From positions 1 through 64,000 of the forward strand of contig JAIOZK010000020.1 in the NCBI GenBank assembly GCA_021740625.1: DNA of 64,000 nt. The letters run 5' to 3'. Source of the stretch: Bacteroidales bacterium. Its GTDB lineage: Bacteria; Bacteroidota; Bacteroidia; Bacteroidales; JAIOZK01. Within the stretch, counting starts at the first letter, position 1. Each line of letters begins with the position of its first letter. Shown piece by piece: positions 7,258-15,196 of the stretch. The notes beneath the pieces were generated by a model, which was not told where the DNA came from, ran no database searches, and saw nothing but the letters and a program-made list of their open reading frames with translations. The position numbers and the translations under genes were made by a program.

Positions 7258-8922
7258 ATGAAAAATTTACATTTACTATTTACAACACTTATACTGCTAT
7301 TTGCACTCTCATTGCACGCACAGCAAGTCGACCGTGAATATGTGGTGGTGGAGATCGCTACAGGAACCTGGTGCCAGTACTGCCCGGGTTCGGCCATGGG
7401 TGCTGACGACCTGATCGCCAATGGGCATGATGTTGCCATCATTGAATATCATTATGGAGATGACTACCAGAACACCTATGCAACATCCAGAATCAGTTAC
7501 TACGGTGTGAGCGGATATCCTACTGCATATTTTGACGGTGTACTTTCTGTGGTTGGAGGCAGTCAGACACAGAGCATGTACCCACAGTATTTACCCAGGT
7601 ACAACCAGCGGATCGGTATTCAATCCTCATTTTCGATAGAAGTAGAAGGAGAAACATACGGCCTGATCGACTACGAGGTGGATATTACTGTTGACAAAGT
7701 TGCCAGTACCAGTGCCTCCAATCTGAAGCTGCACTTAGTAATTACTGAATCAGGCATTGAAGAAAGCTGGCAGGGAATGGATGAACTGAATTATGTTGAA
7801 CGTCTGATGGTTCCCAACCAGTATGGAACTTCCGTTGATTTTACCAATGGCAATACACAGGAAGTAAATTTGAGCTTTTCAGTGGATGAGTCCTGGGTTT
7901 ATGAGAATTGCGAAGTTGTTATTTTCCTGCAGGATCACGCCACCAAAGAGATCCACCAGGCTACCAAGATGCCTTTATCGGCATTCGATCCGGCCTATGA
8001 GCGGGATGCCTCCATCATATCCACCAGGAATGTACCGGAAACAAGTTGCAGCGGATCGGTTTCCCCCATCGCCACCATCAGAAATAATGGCAGCGGCACA
8101 CTCACCTCGCTGGATATTGTTTACCAGGTGAATGGCGGTGAAACGCAAACAGAAAGCTGGACGGGTGAGCTTGAGTTCCTTGAAACGGAAGAGGTTGAAT
8201 TGTCAGCCATTGGTTTCGAAGTGGAAGAAGACAATACACTTGAACTTTGTACCAGCAATCCCAATGGGCAGGGCGACCAGTTCCCCGACAATGATACCAC
8301 CTGGGTGGAGTTTGAAGAAGCAGAGCATACGGAAACAACGGTTGGACTTATCCTTCGTCTCGACAGCAGCCCTGAGGATATCTCATGGGAAGTTACCAAT
8401 GATGAAGGTGAAGTAGTTTACGAAGGTGGAGATTATACCCAACCCAACCAAAATATTTCTGAAGTATTCGATTTTACGGATGACCCCGGCTGTTACAAAT
8501 TTTCAATCTATGATGCTGCAGGAGACGGATTGAGCCTTCCGGGCTTCTATCTCCTGTATTATGGCAACAATATTACCATCAAGCAAGGGGGGCATTTTGG
8601 TTACCAGGAATCCCTGGAGTTTGTGGCCGATGATTTTGTTAGTATACCCGAGAGTGTAGGTTACAATAACAATGTTCGCGTTTATCCAAATCCTTTTGCT
8701 TACACTACCAACATAAGTTTTAGCCTAACACAACGCGAAGATGTTACAATTGAAATTTACAACTTGCTCGGACAAAAGGTGTTCTCCACCGGTAAAATAT
8801 CTTATGGTATTGGCGAACACAACAAAGTCATCAACCCGGATAATCTGGACAAGGGAGTTTATTTCGTTCAGTTAGTGATAGGAGAAAATACATATACCAA
8901 AAAAGTTGCTGTCAATGATTAA
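7258..8922 (+). CDS. Omp28-related T9SS protein with thioredoxin-like domain
   Basis: The 554-residue protein has a signal peptide (cut near LHAQQ) and an N-terminal thioredoxin-like domain with CxxC motif TWCQYCPG (Cys39, Cys42) and YGVSGYPTAYFDG containing the cis-proline region. This is typical of Omp28-related proteins of Bacteroidota. A CARDB-like beta domain follows (about 255-345, ATIRNNGSGTLTSLDIVYQVNG), then a region with CYKFSIYDAAGDGL (about 360-455), and a T9SS type A sorting domain from VYPNPFAYTTNISF to KKVAVND. It is predicted to be exported via T9SS. A thiol-disulfide role at the surface is an inference from CxxC. A terminator follows. Confidence 0.85.
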   Translation: MKNLHLLFTTLILLFALSLHAQQVDREYVVVEIATGTWCQYCPGSAMGADDLIANGHDVAIIEYHYGDDYQNTYATSRISYYGVSGYPTAYFDGVLSVVGGSQTQSMYPQYLPRYNQRIGIQSSFSIEVEGETYGLIDYEVDITVDKVASTSASNLKLHLVITESGIEESWQGMDELNYVERLMVPNQYGTSVDFTNGNTQEVNLSFSVDESWVYENCEVVIFLQDHATKEIHQATKMPLSAFDPAYERDASIISTRNVPETSCSGSVSPIATIRNNGSGTLTSLDIVYQVNGGETQTESWTGELEFLETEEVELSAIGFEVEEDNTLELCTSNPNGQGDQFPDNDTTWVEFEEAEHTETTVGLILRLDSSPEDISWEVTNDEGEVVYEGGDYTQPNQNISEVFDFTDDPGCYKFSIYDAAGDGLSLPGFYLLYYGNNITIKQGGHFGYQESLEFVADDFVSIPESVGYNNNVRVYPNPFAYTTNISFSLTQREDVTIEIYNLLGQKVFSTGKISYGIGEHNKVINPDNLDKGVYFVQLVIGENTYTKKVAVND

Positions 8923-8965
8923 TTTCTCAATGAACAAATAATTATTTGAAAACAACACATTTAAG

Positions 8966-8996
8966 AATCCGGTTGAGATAACAGCCGGATTTTTTT
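8966..8996 (+). terminator. Intrinsic terminator after the Omp28-like gene
   Basis: AATCCGG (8966-8972) pairs with CCGGATT (8985-8991), followed by a T run (ATTTTTTTA). It lies 44 bases after the stop codon. Confidence 0.8.
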
Positions 8997-9090
8997 ATGA
9001 TTCAAGAACAAAAGAAAAAAGTATGCTAAAGTGTGCTTAAAGAAAATTACCAATTGACTTTCATTGGCTTTCCAAAAAGTGTTCTTTTGT

Positions 9091-9708
9091 TTAATCATGC
9101 TTCAGGCTTTCAAAAATTGTAATTGAGAGGTTAAAACTTACCAAATTGTAATAATATTTGTAGAAAACTTCAGAAGGGTTTTTGCTGTCTTTAGAGTATA
9201 TTCCCGACTGAAAGCCTTCAATCTGTAAATAGATTTTCAGGGTACTTTTTTCAAATTTGACAAAGTAACCTATTTGACCGGGTATGGAAATCAAAAATTC
9301 ATTGTAAGTATTACTAGAATTGTTTATAAAAGGGAAATATCGAACTTTCACGCCGGTTCCCACAAAACCACCCATTCTATTTCCAATCATAAAATCAATA
9401 TAAACGGGCAGACACAAATAGTTATATTTGTCGCTTTTATCCACGATCAATTGACCGGCAATAATACCACTTGATAAGACGCTTATTTGATTTTTCATTT
9501 CATAATTAAGCAGGAACCCCATATCAAATCCGTGATCATGGCTGGTCTTCTCTTTGAAGAAAGAACTCCGAAGTTTGTCAACTGTAAAGTTATTGTAAGC
9601 CAGTTTTGCGGAATAATACAGCTTTTGTGAATTCGAGGTAATCGACAATGAAAGAAAAATCAGGATAAAAAGGAATAGGATGATTTGGCGGTTAAATTTA
9701 TTATACAT
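9091..9708 (-). CDS. Outer-membrane beta-barrel-like protein
   Basis: The start is taken at the ATG at 9708 (MYNKFNRQIILFLF); the track start is a TTG two codons earlier. The product has 205 residues with a signal peptide ending near SNSQK. The mature part is aromatic-rich, alternating hydrophobic strands (LYYSAKLAYNNF, GFDMGFLLNYEM, FVGTGVKVRYFPF, SIPGQIGYFVKFEK, YYNLVSFNLSITIF) typical of small PorT/OmpW-like barrels. No specific family motif is seen. The gene is noticeably A+T-rich compared with its neighbours, which may indicate a separate origin. It converges on the Omp28-like gene. Confidence 0.6.
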   Translation of the reverse strand: MYNKFNRQIILFLFILIFLSLSITSNSQKLYYSAKLAYNNFTVDKLRSSFFKEKTSHDHGFDMGFLLNYEMKNQISVLSSGIIAGQLIVDKSDKYNYLCLPVYIDFMIGNRMGGFVGTGVKVRYFPFINNSSNTYNEFLISIPGQIGYFVKFEKSTLKIYLQIEGFQSGIYSKDSKNPSEVFYKYYYNLVSFNLSITIFESLKHD

Positions 9709-9899
9709 GGCCAATATAATTTATTATTACCTGGATTTTGCCAAACTTCCTCAAAAATAGCAATAATTTGTTGAAATAGACATTGATGATTTATTTGATT
9801 TAAAAAACTTCGGACGTTATAATGAAATCTGTTTTTGCATGCAGAAATTCAAAAGTGCGCTTCAGCGCGCTGGACGGGATTGGGAATGGTTTCTATTTT

Positions 9900-9919
9900 C
9901 ACCCACCTGAAGGTGGGTG
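9900..9919. repeat. Perfect hairpin CACCCACCT-GA-AGGTGGGTG
   Basis: This 9-bp perfect stem with a 2-base centre lies in the 446-base gap 9709-10154. That gap otherwise holds two copies of a GCGCTTCAGCG word (9857 and 10134) and a MITE-like element (9952-10103). No coding sequence is visible in the gap. Confidence 0.6.
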
Positions 9920-9951
9920 CTAAGCTCATGATCACTCACATATGAGAAAAT

Positions 9952-10103
9952 GAAGCTGTCCAAAAAGTACCAACAGTTATATGGGTCACATCGAGCGAAG
10001 TCGAGATGCACTGATAATCAACGATCTTTAGGCTTCGACTTCCTACCTAGCCGGCAGGCAAGGCACTCAGCCTGACGAGATATCGCACTTTTTGGACAGC
10101 CTC
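9952..10103. mobile_element. MITE-like element, copy A
   Basis: The 152-bp element is bounded by 17-bp inverted termini GAAGCTGTCCAAAAAGT (9952-9968) and ACTTTTTGGACAGCCTC (10087-10103) with one mismatch. The inside carries words shared with other copies: GGGTCACATCGAG, GCACTGATAATCA, TTTAGGCTTCG, CCGGCAGGCA and CTCAGCCTGACGA. Related copies are at 36063, 42323 and, inverted, 31295. There is no ORF, so it would be non-autonomous. It sits downstream of urocanase. Confidence 0.75.
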
Positions 10104-10154
10104 ATTAAGAAGCAATGTGATGATTTTCATAGGGCGCTTCAGCGTCCTTGCATT

Positions 10155-12161
10155 CTAAAAATATTTTTCCAACAAGCTGTCATCCGCCAGATTTGGCAGG
10201 GTAACCTTCAGCCGTGGTTCTGCCTCCATCGCCCTTTTGATGGCAAAAATGGCTTCATCGTTGCGGGCCCAGCTGCGGCGGGCAATGCCGTTGTTCACGT
10301 CCCAGTGAAGCATCATTTTCAGGCGTCGGCCGGCATCTTCGCTGCCGTCGAGTAGCATACCGAATCCTCCGTTGATCACTTCGCCCCAGCCAACACCACC
10401 ACCATTGTGAATGGAAACCCAGGTAGCGCCTCTGAATGAATCCCCGATCACATTTTGTATGGCCATATCGGCGGTAAAGCTTGAACCATCGTAAATATTG
10501 GCTGTTTCACGGAAAGGTGAATCTGTTCCCGAAACATCATGATGATCGCGGCCCAAAACCACCGGCGCACTGATGCGTCCTTCTTTGATGGCTTTGTTGA
10601 AAGCTTCTGCAATCCGGGTGCGGCCTTCGCAATCGGCGTATAAAATCCTGGCCTGGGAACCCACTACCAGCTTATTTTCTTCGGCAGCCCTGATCCAGCG
10701 AAGGTTATCTTCCATTTGCTGTTTGATCTCAGGAGGCGCGGTTTTGGCCATTTCTTCCAGCACATCGCCGGCAATCTTATCCGTTAATTGCAGGTCTTTG
10801 GGGTCGGAAGAAGTACAAACCCAGCGGAAAGGCCCAAAGCCATAATCAAAACAGATCGGACCCATGATGTCTTCTACATAGGAAGGATAAATGAAACTTC
10901 CATCCTCTTTCATCACATCGGCCCCTGCCCTGCCTGCCTCCAGCAGGAAGGCATTTCCGTAATCCCAGAAATACATGCCTTGCTTGCTCATGCTGTTAAT
11001 GGCATTGACCTGCCTAACCAGGGATTTTTGTACTTCTTTTTTGAATCGCTCAGGATCCTTGGCCATCATCGTGTTGGATTCTTCAAAACTGATCCCGGCC
11101 GGATAATAACCCCCGGCCCAGGGGTTATGCAATGAGGTCTGATCCGAGCCCAATTCTATCTTTGTGCCTTCTTTCACGAATTTTTCCCAGAGGTCGACAA
11201 TATTGCCCTGGTATGCCAGTGAAACAGCTTCTTTCTTTTCCCGCGCTTCTTCAATTCTTGCAAGCAAATCATCCAGGTCGGTGTATACTTCATCCACCCA
11301 GCCCTGGCTGTGGCGCTTTTCAACAGCCGCCGGATTGATCTCGGCAACCACACCCACGGCGCCTGCAATCACAGCCGCTTTGGCCTGAGCTCCCGACATG
11401 CCGCCCAGTCCCGACGTAACGAAAATCTTACCGCCCAGTCCATCTCCGCCTTCCTGTAAGCGCCTGCCGGCATTCAAAACAGTAATCGTAGTTCCGTGCA
11501 CAATGCCCTGGGGGCCAATGTACATGAAAGAACCAGCCGTCATTTGCCCGTACTGGCTTACGCCCAAAGCATTAAATTTCTCATAATCATCCTGTGAAGA
11601 ATAATTCGGGATGACCATACCATTGGTGACCACAACTCTTGGGGCATCTTTATGCGAAGGAAAAAGTCCCATGGGGTGACCTGAATATAGCACCAGGGTT
11701 TGCTCATCTGTCATTTCGGCCAGATACTTCATGGCCAGCCTGTATTGCGCCCAGTTCTGAAATACTGCACCATTCCCGCCATAGGTGATCAGTTCATTGG
11801 GATGCTGGGCAATGGTATAATCCAGATTGTTGCTCAACATGAGCATGATGGCGGCTGCCTGCTTTGAATGATGCGGAAAGTCTTCGATCTTGCGGGCACT
11901 GATCTTATAATCCGGGCGGAACCTGTACATGTATATCCGTCCGTATTGATTCAGTTCTTCGGCAAACTCTTTTGCCAGTTCCTGGTGATGTTCCGCTTTG
12001 AAATACCGAAGTGCATTTTTCAATGCGAGCATTTTTTCCGGTTTGCTTAAAATATCCTTTCTAACCGGGGCATGGCTGATTTCGGGATCTGGCCCCTTTG
12101 GTTCCGGCAATTCATCCGGTATGCCTTCCAGAATGGCATGTTTAAAATCTTCAATTTCCAT
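10155..12161 (-). CDS. hutU: Urocanate hydratase HutU
   Basis: This enzyme converts urocanate to imidazolonepropionate in histidine degradation, using tightly bound NAD+. The 668-residue protein carries the urocanase hallmarks YSGHPMGLFPSHKDAPRVVVTNG, QMTAGSFMYIGPQGIVHGTT, GGMSGAQAKA (NAD-binding region), FGPFRWVCTSSDPKDL, VLGRDHHDVSGTDSPFRE and HNGGGVGWGEVINGG. It is longer than the about 555-residue Pseudomonas enzyme and matches the about 670-residue form found in Bacteroidota and eukaryotes. The start is 11 bases after the stop of the sigma-factor gene, so it probably ends a three-gene minus-strand unit. No hutH, hutI or ftcD is in view. Confidence 0.95.
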   Translation of the reverse strand: MEIEDFKHAILEGIPDELPEPKGPDPEISHAPVRKDILSKPEKMLALKNALRYFKAEHHQELAKEFAEELNQYGRIYMYRFRPDYKISARKIEDFPHHSKQAAAIMLMLSNNLDYTIAQHPNELITYGGNGAVFQNWAQYRLAMKYLAEMTDEQTLVLYSGHPMGLFPSHKDAPRVVVTNGMVIPNYSSQDDYEKFNALGVSQYGQMTAGSFMYIGPQGIVHGTTITVLNAGRRLQEGGDGLGGKIFVTSGLGGMSGAQAKAAVIAGAVGVVAEINPAAVEKRHSQGWVDEVYTDLDDLLARIEEAREKKEAVSLAYQGNIVDLWEKFVKEGTKIELGSDQTSLHNPWAGGYYPAGISFEESNTMMAKDPERFKKEVQKSLVRQVNAINSMSKQGMYFWDYGNAFLLEAGRAGADVMKEDGSFIYPSYVEDIMGPICFDYGFGPFRWVCTSSDPKDLQLTDKIAGDVLEEMAKTAPPEIKQQMEDNLRWIRAAEENKLVVGSQARILYADCEGRTRIAEAFNKAIKEGRISAPVVLGRDHHDVSGTDSPFRETANIYDGSSFTADMAIQNVIGDSFRGATWVSIHNGGGVGWGEVINGGFGMLLDGSEDAGRRLKMMLHWDVNNGIARRSWARNDEAIFAIKRAMEAEPRLKVTLPNLADDSLLEKYF

Positions 12162-12172
12162 CTGTTAAAAGT

Positions 12173-12778
12173 TTAAAGTTTTTCCTGGGCGTTTTTCAGG
12201 ATGTTATACAGAAACTCCCTTGCCCTGAACAATTGTGCTTTTACCGTTCCGAGCGGCAAATCTAGTTCTTTTGCTATTTCCTCGTATGAATATTCTTTGA
12301 AATATCGCAATTCGATTAATTTCCTGTAATGCGGTTTCAACTTTTCAACCACATCCCGCATCAGTTTAATTTTTTGCTTTTTGATCACCTTTTCTTCCGG
12401 ATCCGGGCTCTGGGAAGGCAGCTTGTTGGCCAGCTCATCATCTTCATCCGAATATCCTTCATTCATGGAAAAAGTATGTTTTTTCTTCCTTCGGATAAAA
12501 TCAATGCAATTGTTGGATGCAATCTTGAACAGCCAGGTGCTGAAAGCATAATCGGGAGTATACTGCCTGAGGTTTTTAAAGGCCTTGCCGAATGCTTCGA
12601 TGGTGAGATCGTCGGCATCGTTGGGATTGTTGGTCATTTTCAGCAACATAAAATAGAGGGAATCCCGGTAGTGTTTCATCAGTTCGGCATAAGCCTTCTG
12701 ATCACCATTGTTTACAGCTTTCATCACAAGCCTGTAATCCCTGATTCCTTTCTCGGTTAAATTGGGGTTTACTTCCAT
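12173..12778 (-). CDS. ECF-type RNA polymerase sigma factor
   Basis: The 201-residue sigma-70 family protein has region 2 at about 30-100 (DSLYFMLLKMTNNPNDADDLTIEAFGKAF...FSTWLFKIASNNCIDFIRRKK) and region 4 at about 140-195 (KLIELRYFKEYSYEEIAKELDLPLGTVKAQLFRAREFL), without regions 1 or 3. The linker is acidic (GYSDEDDELANKLPSQSPDPEEK). Its start overlaps the end of the upstream glycosyltransferase gene by 10 bases, implying translational coupling, and urocanase follows 11 bases later. No anti-sigma factor gene is adjacent, so how it is controlled is unclear. Confidence 0.9.
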   Translation of the reverse strand: MEVNPNLTEKGIRDYRLVMKAVNNGDQKAYAELMKHYRDSLYFMLLKMTNNPNDADDLTIEAFGKAFKNLRQYTPDYAFSTWLFKIASNNCIDFIRRKKKHTFSMNEGYSDEDDELANKLPSQSPDPEEKVIKKQKIKLMRDVVEKLKPHYRKLIELRYFKEYSYEEIAKELDLPLGTVKAQLFRAREFLYNILKNAQEKL

Positions 12779-13899
12779 TTATGCTGCTTTACGAAAAGGT
12801 TCCTTCCTGCGCTTATCAGGTTTAACAATATGATTATCAATTCAAACAAGGGCGAAAATACGAATAAATCTTTTTCATTTAATCTGTTGCTGCATTTTTT
12901 TAGAACAATCATTTGTGTACAAAGCCGCAAGGCAAAGGCAGCCAGTACAATGATCCAGGCGTAGCCCAGGGATATCAGAAGGAAGAACAACACATAAAAG
13001 GAAAGCTGTGAAAACGCATAAAGCCCCAGCAGCCATTTAAATTTCGAACGGTAAAATTTCCCCGTTGAAAGGTGTCTTTGCTTCTGCCGGAGCCATGCCG
13101 CAAGCGTTGATTTGGTCGTGGAGAGGGTGTGCGCCTTTGGCCGGATCTCAATCCGGGTATTGTGGCGATGTGCCACTTTGTTCACGAAAAGATCATCATC
13201 ACCTGAACTTAATTTGTAATGAGATGTAAAACCTTTTTGGCGTATAAAAAGTTCTTTCCGGTATGCCAGGTTTCGCCCCACACCCATATATGGTAATCCG
13301 GCCAGGGCAAAGGATAAATACTGAACGCCAATGTGAAAAGTATCGAATCGTATGATCCGGTTCAGCAAGCTCTTCTTTTTTTCATACGGTCCATACGCCA
13401 GCACAACATCCGTGGCTTTGTTAAAATTACCAGCCATCGCTTTAATCCAGGCATTGCTTGCAGGACGACAATCTGCATCCGTCAGCAGAATTATTTCGTT
13501 CTTTGCCGAGCGGATCCCGATGCTCAGGGGAAATTTCTTCCCTCTGAAAAAATTCAGATTCTGGTACAGCTTAATTGTTTTCAGGTGCTGATACTTCTTT
13601 TCAAATTCTTCCAGCAAGCTGGAAGTTTCATCATCCGAAGCATCGTTGACTACAAGCACCTCATATTCAGGGTAATCCTGCTCGAGAATTAGCGGCAGGT
13701 TTTTTTTGAGGTTCAGATATTCATTCTTTGCTGCTATCACCACAGATACTGCTTTTCTGCTTCCGCTGCTTTTTCGGGCTTTGTAAAATCCAAGTCTTGC
13801 AAAGAAAAACCAGTAATAGAACACTTGTATCAAGGTGATCACGAGATATAAAATCAGCAGCATGCTCCAGATGTTCAATGTTTCCGGGATCAATTGCAT
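12769..13899 (-). CDS. Membrane-bound family 2 glycosyltransferase
   Basis: The start is placed at the ATG at 13899 (MQLIPETLNIW), because a minus-strand -7 element lies directly upstream; the track start is 16 codons earlier. The 376-residue product has an N-terminal membrane helix (about 10-33) and a GT2 catalytic domain: VSVVIAAKNEYLNL, VLVVNDASDDET, the DxD-type LTDADCRPAS, and the QxxRW-like QKQRHLSTGKFY. Two or three C-terminal membrane helices follow (about 290-360). Such proteins add sugars to lipid carriers or polysaccharides at the inner membrane; substrate unknown. It is divergent from tgt. Confidence 0.85.
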   Translation of the reverse strand: MQLIPETLNIWSMLLILYLVITLIQVFYYWFFFARLGFYKARKSSGSRKAVSVVIAAKNEYLNLKKNLPLILEQDYPEYEVLVVNDASDDETSSLLEEFEKKYQHLKTIKLYQNLNFFRGKKFPLSIGIRSAKNEIILLTDADCRPASNAWIKAMAGNFNKATDVVLAYGPYEKKKSLLNRIIRFDTFHIGVQYLSFALAGLPYMGVGRNLAYRKELFIRQKGFTSHYKLSSGDDDLFVNKVAHRHNTRIEIRPKAHTLSTTKSTLAAWLRQKQRHLSTGKFYRSKFKWLLGLYAFSQLSFYVLFFLLISLGYAWIIVLAAFALRLCTQMIVLKKCSNRLNEKDLFVFSPLFELIIILLNLISAGRNLFVKQHKWK

Positions 13900-13907
13900 A
13901 GACCAGG

Positions 13908-13965
13908 CAAAATTATTTCTACAAAAGTATTCAAACTTTGGATTCAATATGTTTCTTTAATTTTG
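13908..13965. promoter_or_regulatory. Divergent promoters for GT2 and tgt
   Basis: Minus strand: TTTG (13935-13932) and TAATTTTG (13915-13908), 16 bases apart, giving an almost leaderless glycosyltransferase mRNA. Plus strand: TTTG (13937-13940) and TAATTTTG (13958-13965), 17 bases apart, giving about a 20-base leader for tgt. The two -33 elements lie almost side by side. Confidence 0.6.
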
Positions 13966-13989
13966 CGGAAACTTACATTTTCTGTTCAT

Positions 13990-15120
13990 ATGCAGTTTAC
14001 CATCACAGGGAAAGACAGGAAGAGCAAGGCAAGAACGGGGGAGTTTACCACGGGGCATGGCCAGATCAGAACGCCTGTATTCATGCCAGTAGGAACTGCA
14101 GGGGCAGTAAAGGCAGTGCATATCCCTGAAATTGAGCAGGACACCAAAGCACAGATCATCCTCGGAAACACCTATCACCTGTATCTCAGGCCGGGACTGG
14201 AAGTGATCAAAAAGGCCGGCGGACTGCACCAGTTCAACAACTGGAAAGGACCCATCCTCACCAACAGCGGAGGATACCAGGTATACTCCCTGGCCCACAA
14301 AAGAAAACTCAGCAGTGAAGGCGTAGTTTTTCAATCCCACATTGATGGTTCGCGGCATAGCTTCACCCCCGAAAATGTTATTGATATTCAGCGTACCATC
14401 GGAGCCGACATCATCATGGCCTTTGATGAATGCACACCTTATCCCTGCGATTATACATATGCTAAAAAATCCCTGAAGATAACCCATAACTGGCTGGACA
14501 GATGTATCAAGCATTTTGATGAAGGACAGACACTTTATAGATATGAGCAGTTTTTATTTCCGATCGTGCAGGGCAGTGTTTACAAAGACCTCCGCAGGGA
14601 ATCCGCAGAATTCATTAGCTCGAAGGGAGCTGTGGGCAATGCCATCGGAGGCCTCAGTGTTGGTGAGCCGGCAGAGATGATGTATGAAATGACGGAACTT
14701 GTGTGCAACATCCTTCCGGAAGAAAAAGCCCGTTACCTGATGGGGGTGGGAACCCCGGAAAACTTGCTGGAATCCATTGCGCTGGGCGTTGATATGTTCG
14801 ACTGCGTAATGCCGACACGCAATGCCCGTCATGGAATGCTTTTCACAGAAGAGGGCATCATCAATATCAAAAATGAAAAATGGAAAGATGATAACAGTCC
14901 GATCGATGAAAACGGGCATTCTTTTGTCGACAGCTATTATTCAAAAGCCTATCTCAGGCACCTGATCGTTTCAGGGGAAATGCTGGGAGCCATGATCGCT
15001 TCCCTGCACAACCTTAGGTTTTATACACACCTGATGGAAGTGGCCAGGGATAAGATACAGAAGGGAGTCTTTTTGGATTGGAAAGAAGAAATGACCAGAA
15101 AAATATCAAGGAGAATTTAA
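13990..15120 (+). CDS. tgt: Queuine/preQ1 tRNA-ribosyltransferase Tgt
   Basis: Tgt exchanges guanine for preQ1 at position 34 of GUN-anticodon tRNAs. The ATG at 13990 (MQFTITGKDRKSKARTGEF) gives 376 residues, the family's usual length; the track start is 32 codons upstream and overlaps the promoter. Visible motifs are TPVFMPVGTAGAVK, TNSGGYQVYSL, IMAFDECTPYP (active-site Asp region), GGLSVGEP and GVDMFDCVMPTRNARHG (nucleophile Asp). The C-terminal CxCxxC zinc site of the E. coli enzyme is replaced by NGHSFVDSYYSKAYLRHL with no cysteines. I believe this is usual in Bacteroidota. Confidence 0.95.
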   Translation: MQFTITGKDRKSKARTGEFTTGHGQIRTPVFMPVGTAGAVKAVHIPEIEQDTKAQIILGNTYHLYLRPGLEVIKKAGGLHQFNNWKGPILTNSGGYQVYSLAHKRKLSSEGVVFQSHIDGSRHSFTPENVIDIQRTIGADIIMAFDECTPYPCDYTYAKKSLKITHNWLDRCIKHFDEGQTLYRYEQFLFPIVQGSVYKDLRRESAEFISSKGAVGNAIGGLSVGEPAEMMYEMTELVCNILPEEKARYLMGVGTPENLLESIALGVDMFDCVMPTRNARHGMLFTEEGIINIKNEKWKDDNSPIDENGHSFVDSYYSKAYLRHLIVSGEMLGAMIASLHNLRFYTHLMEVARDKIQKGVFLDWKEEMTRKISRRI

Positions 15121-15196
15121 TAAATAATTAAAGTTTAATTAAAACTGCCTTAAGGGGTAAAATGACTGCCTTGTATAACATTGCAGTTTGATTCAT

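Noticed and set aside
10092-10355. ORF 10092-10355 (+) spanning MITE end and urocanase 3' region
   Set aside because: It runs antisense through the conserved urocanase coding sequence and a repeat; no independent support.
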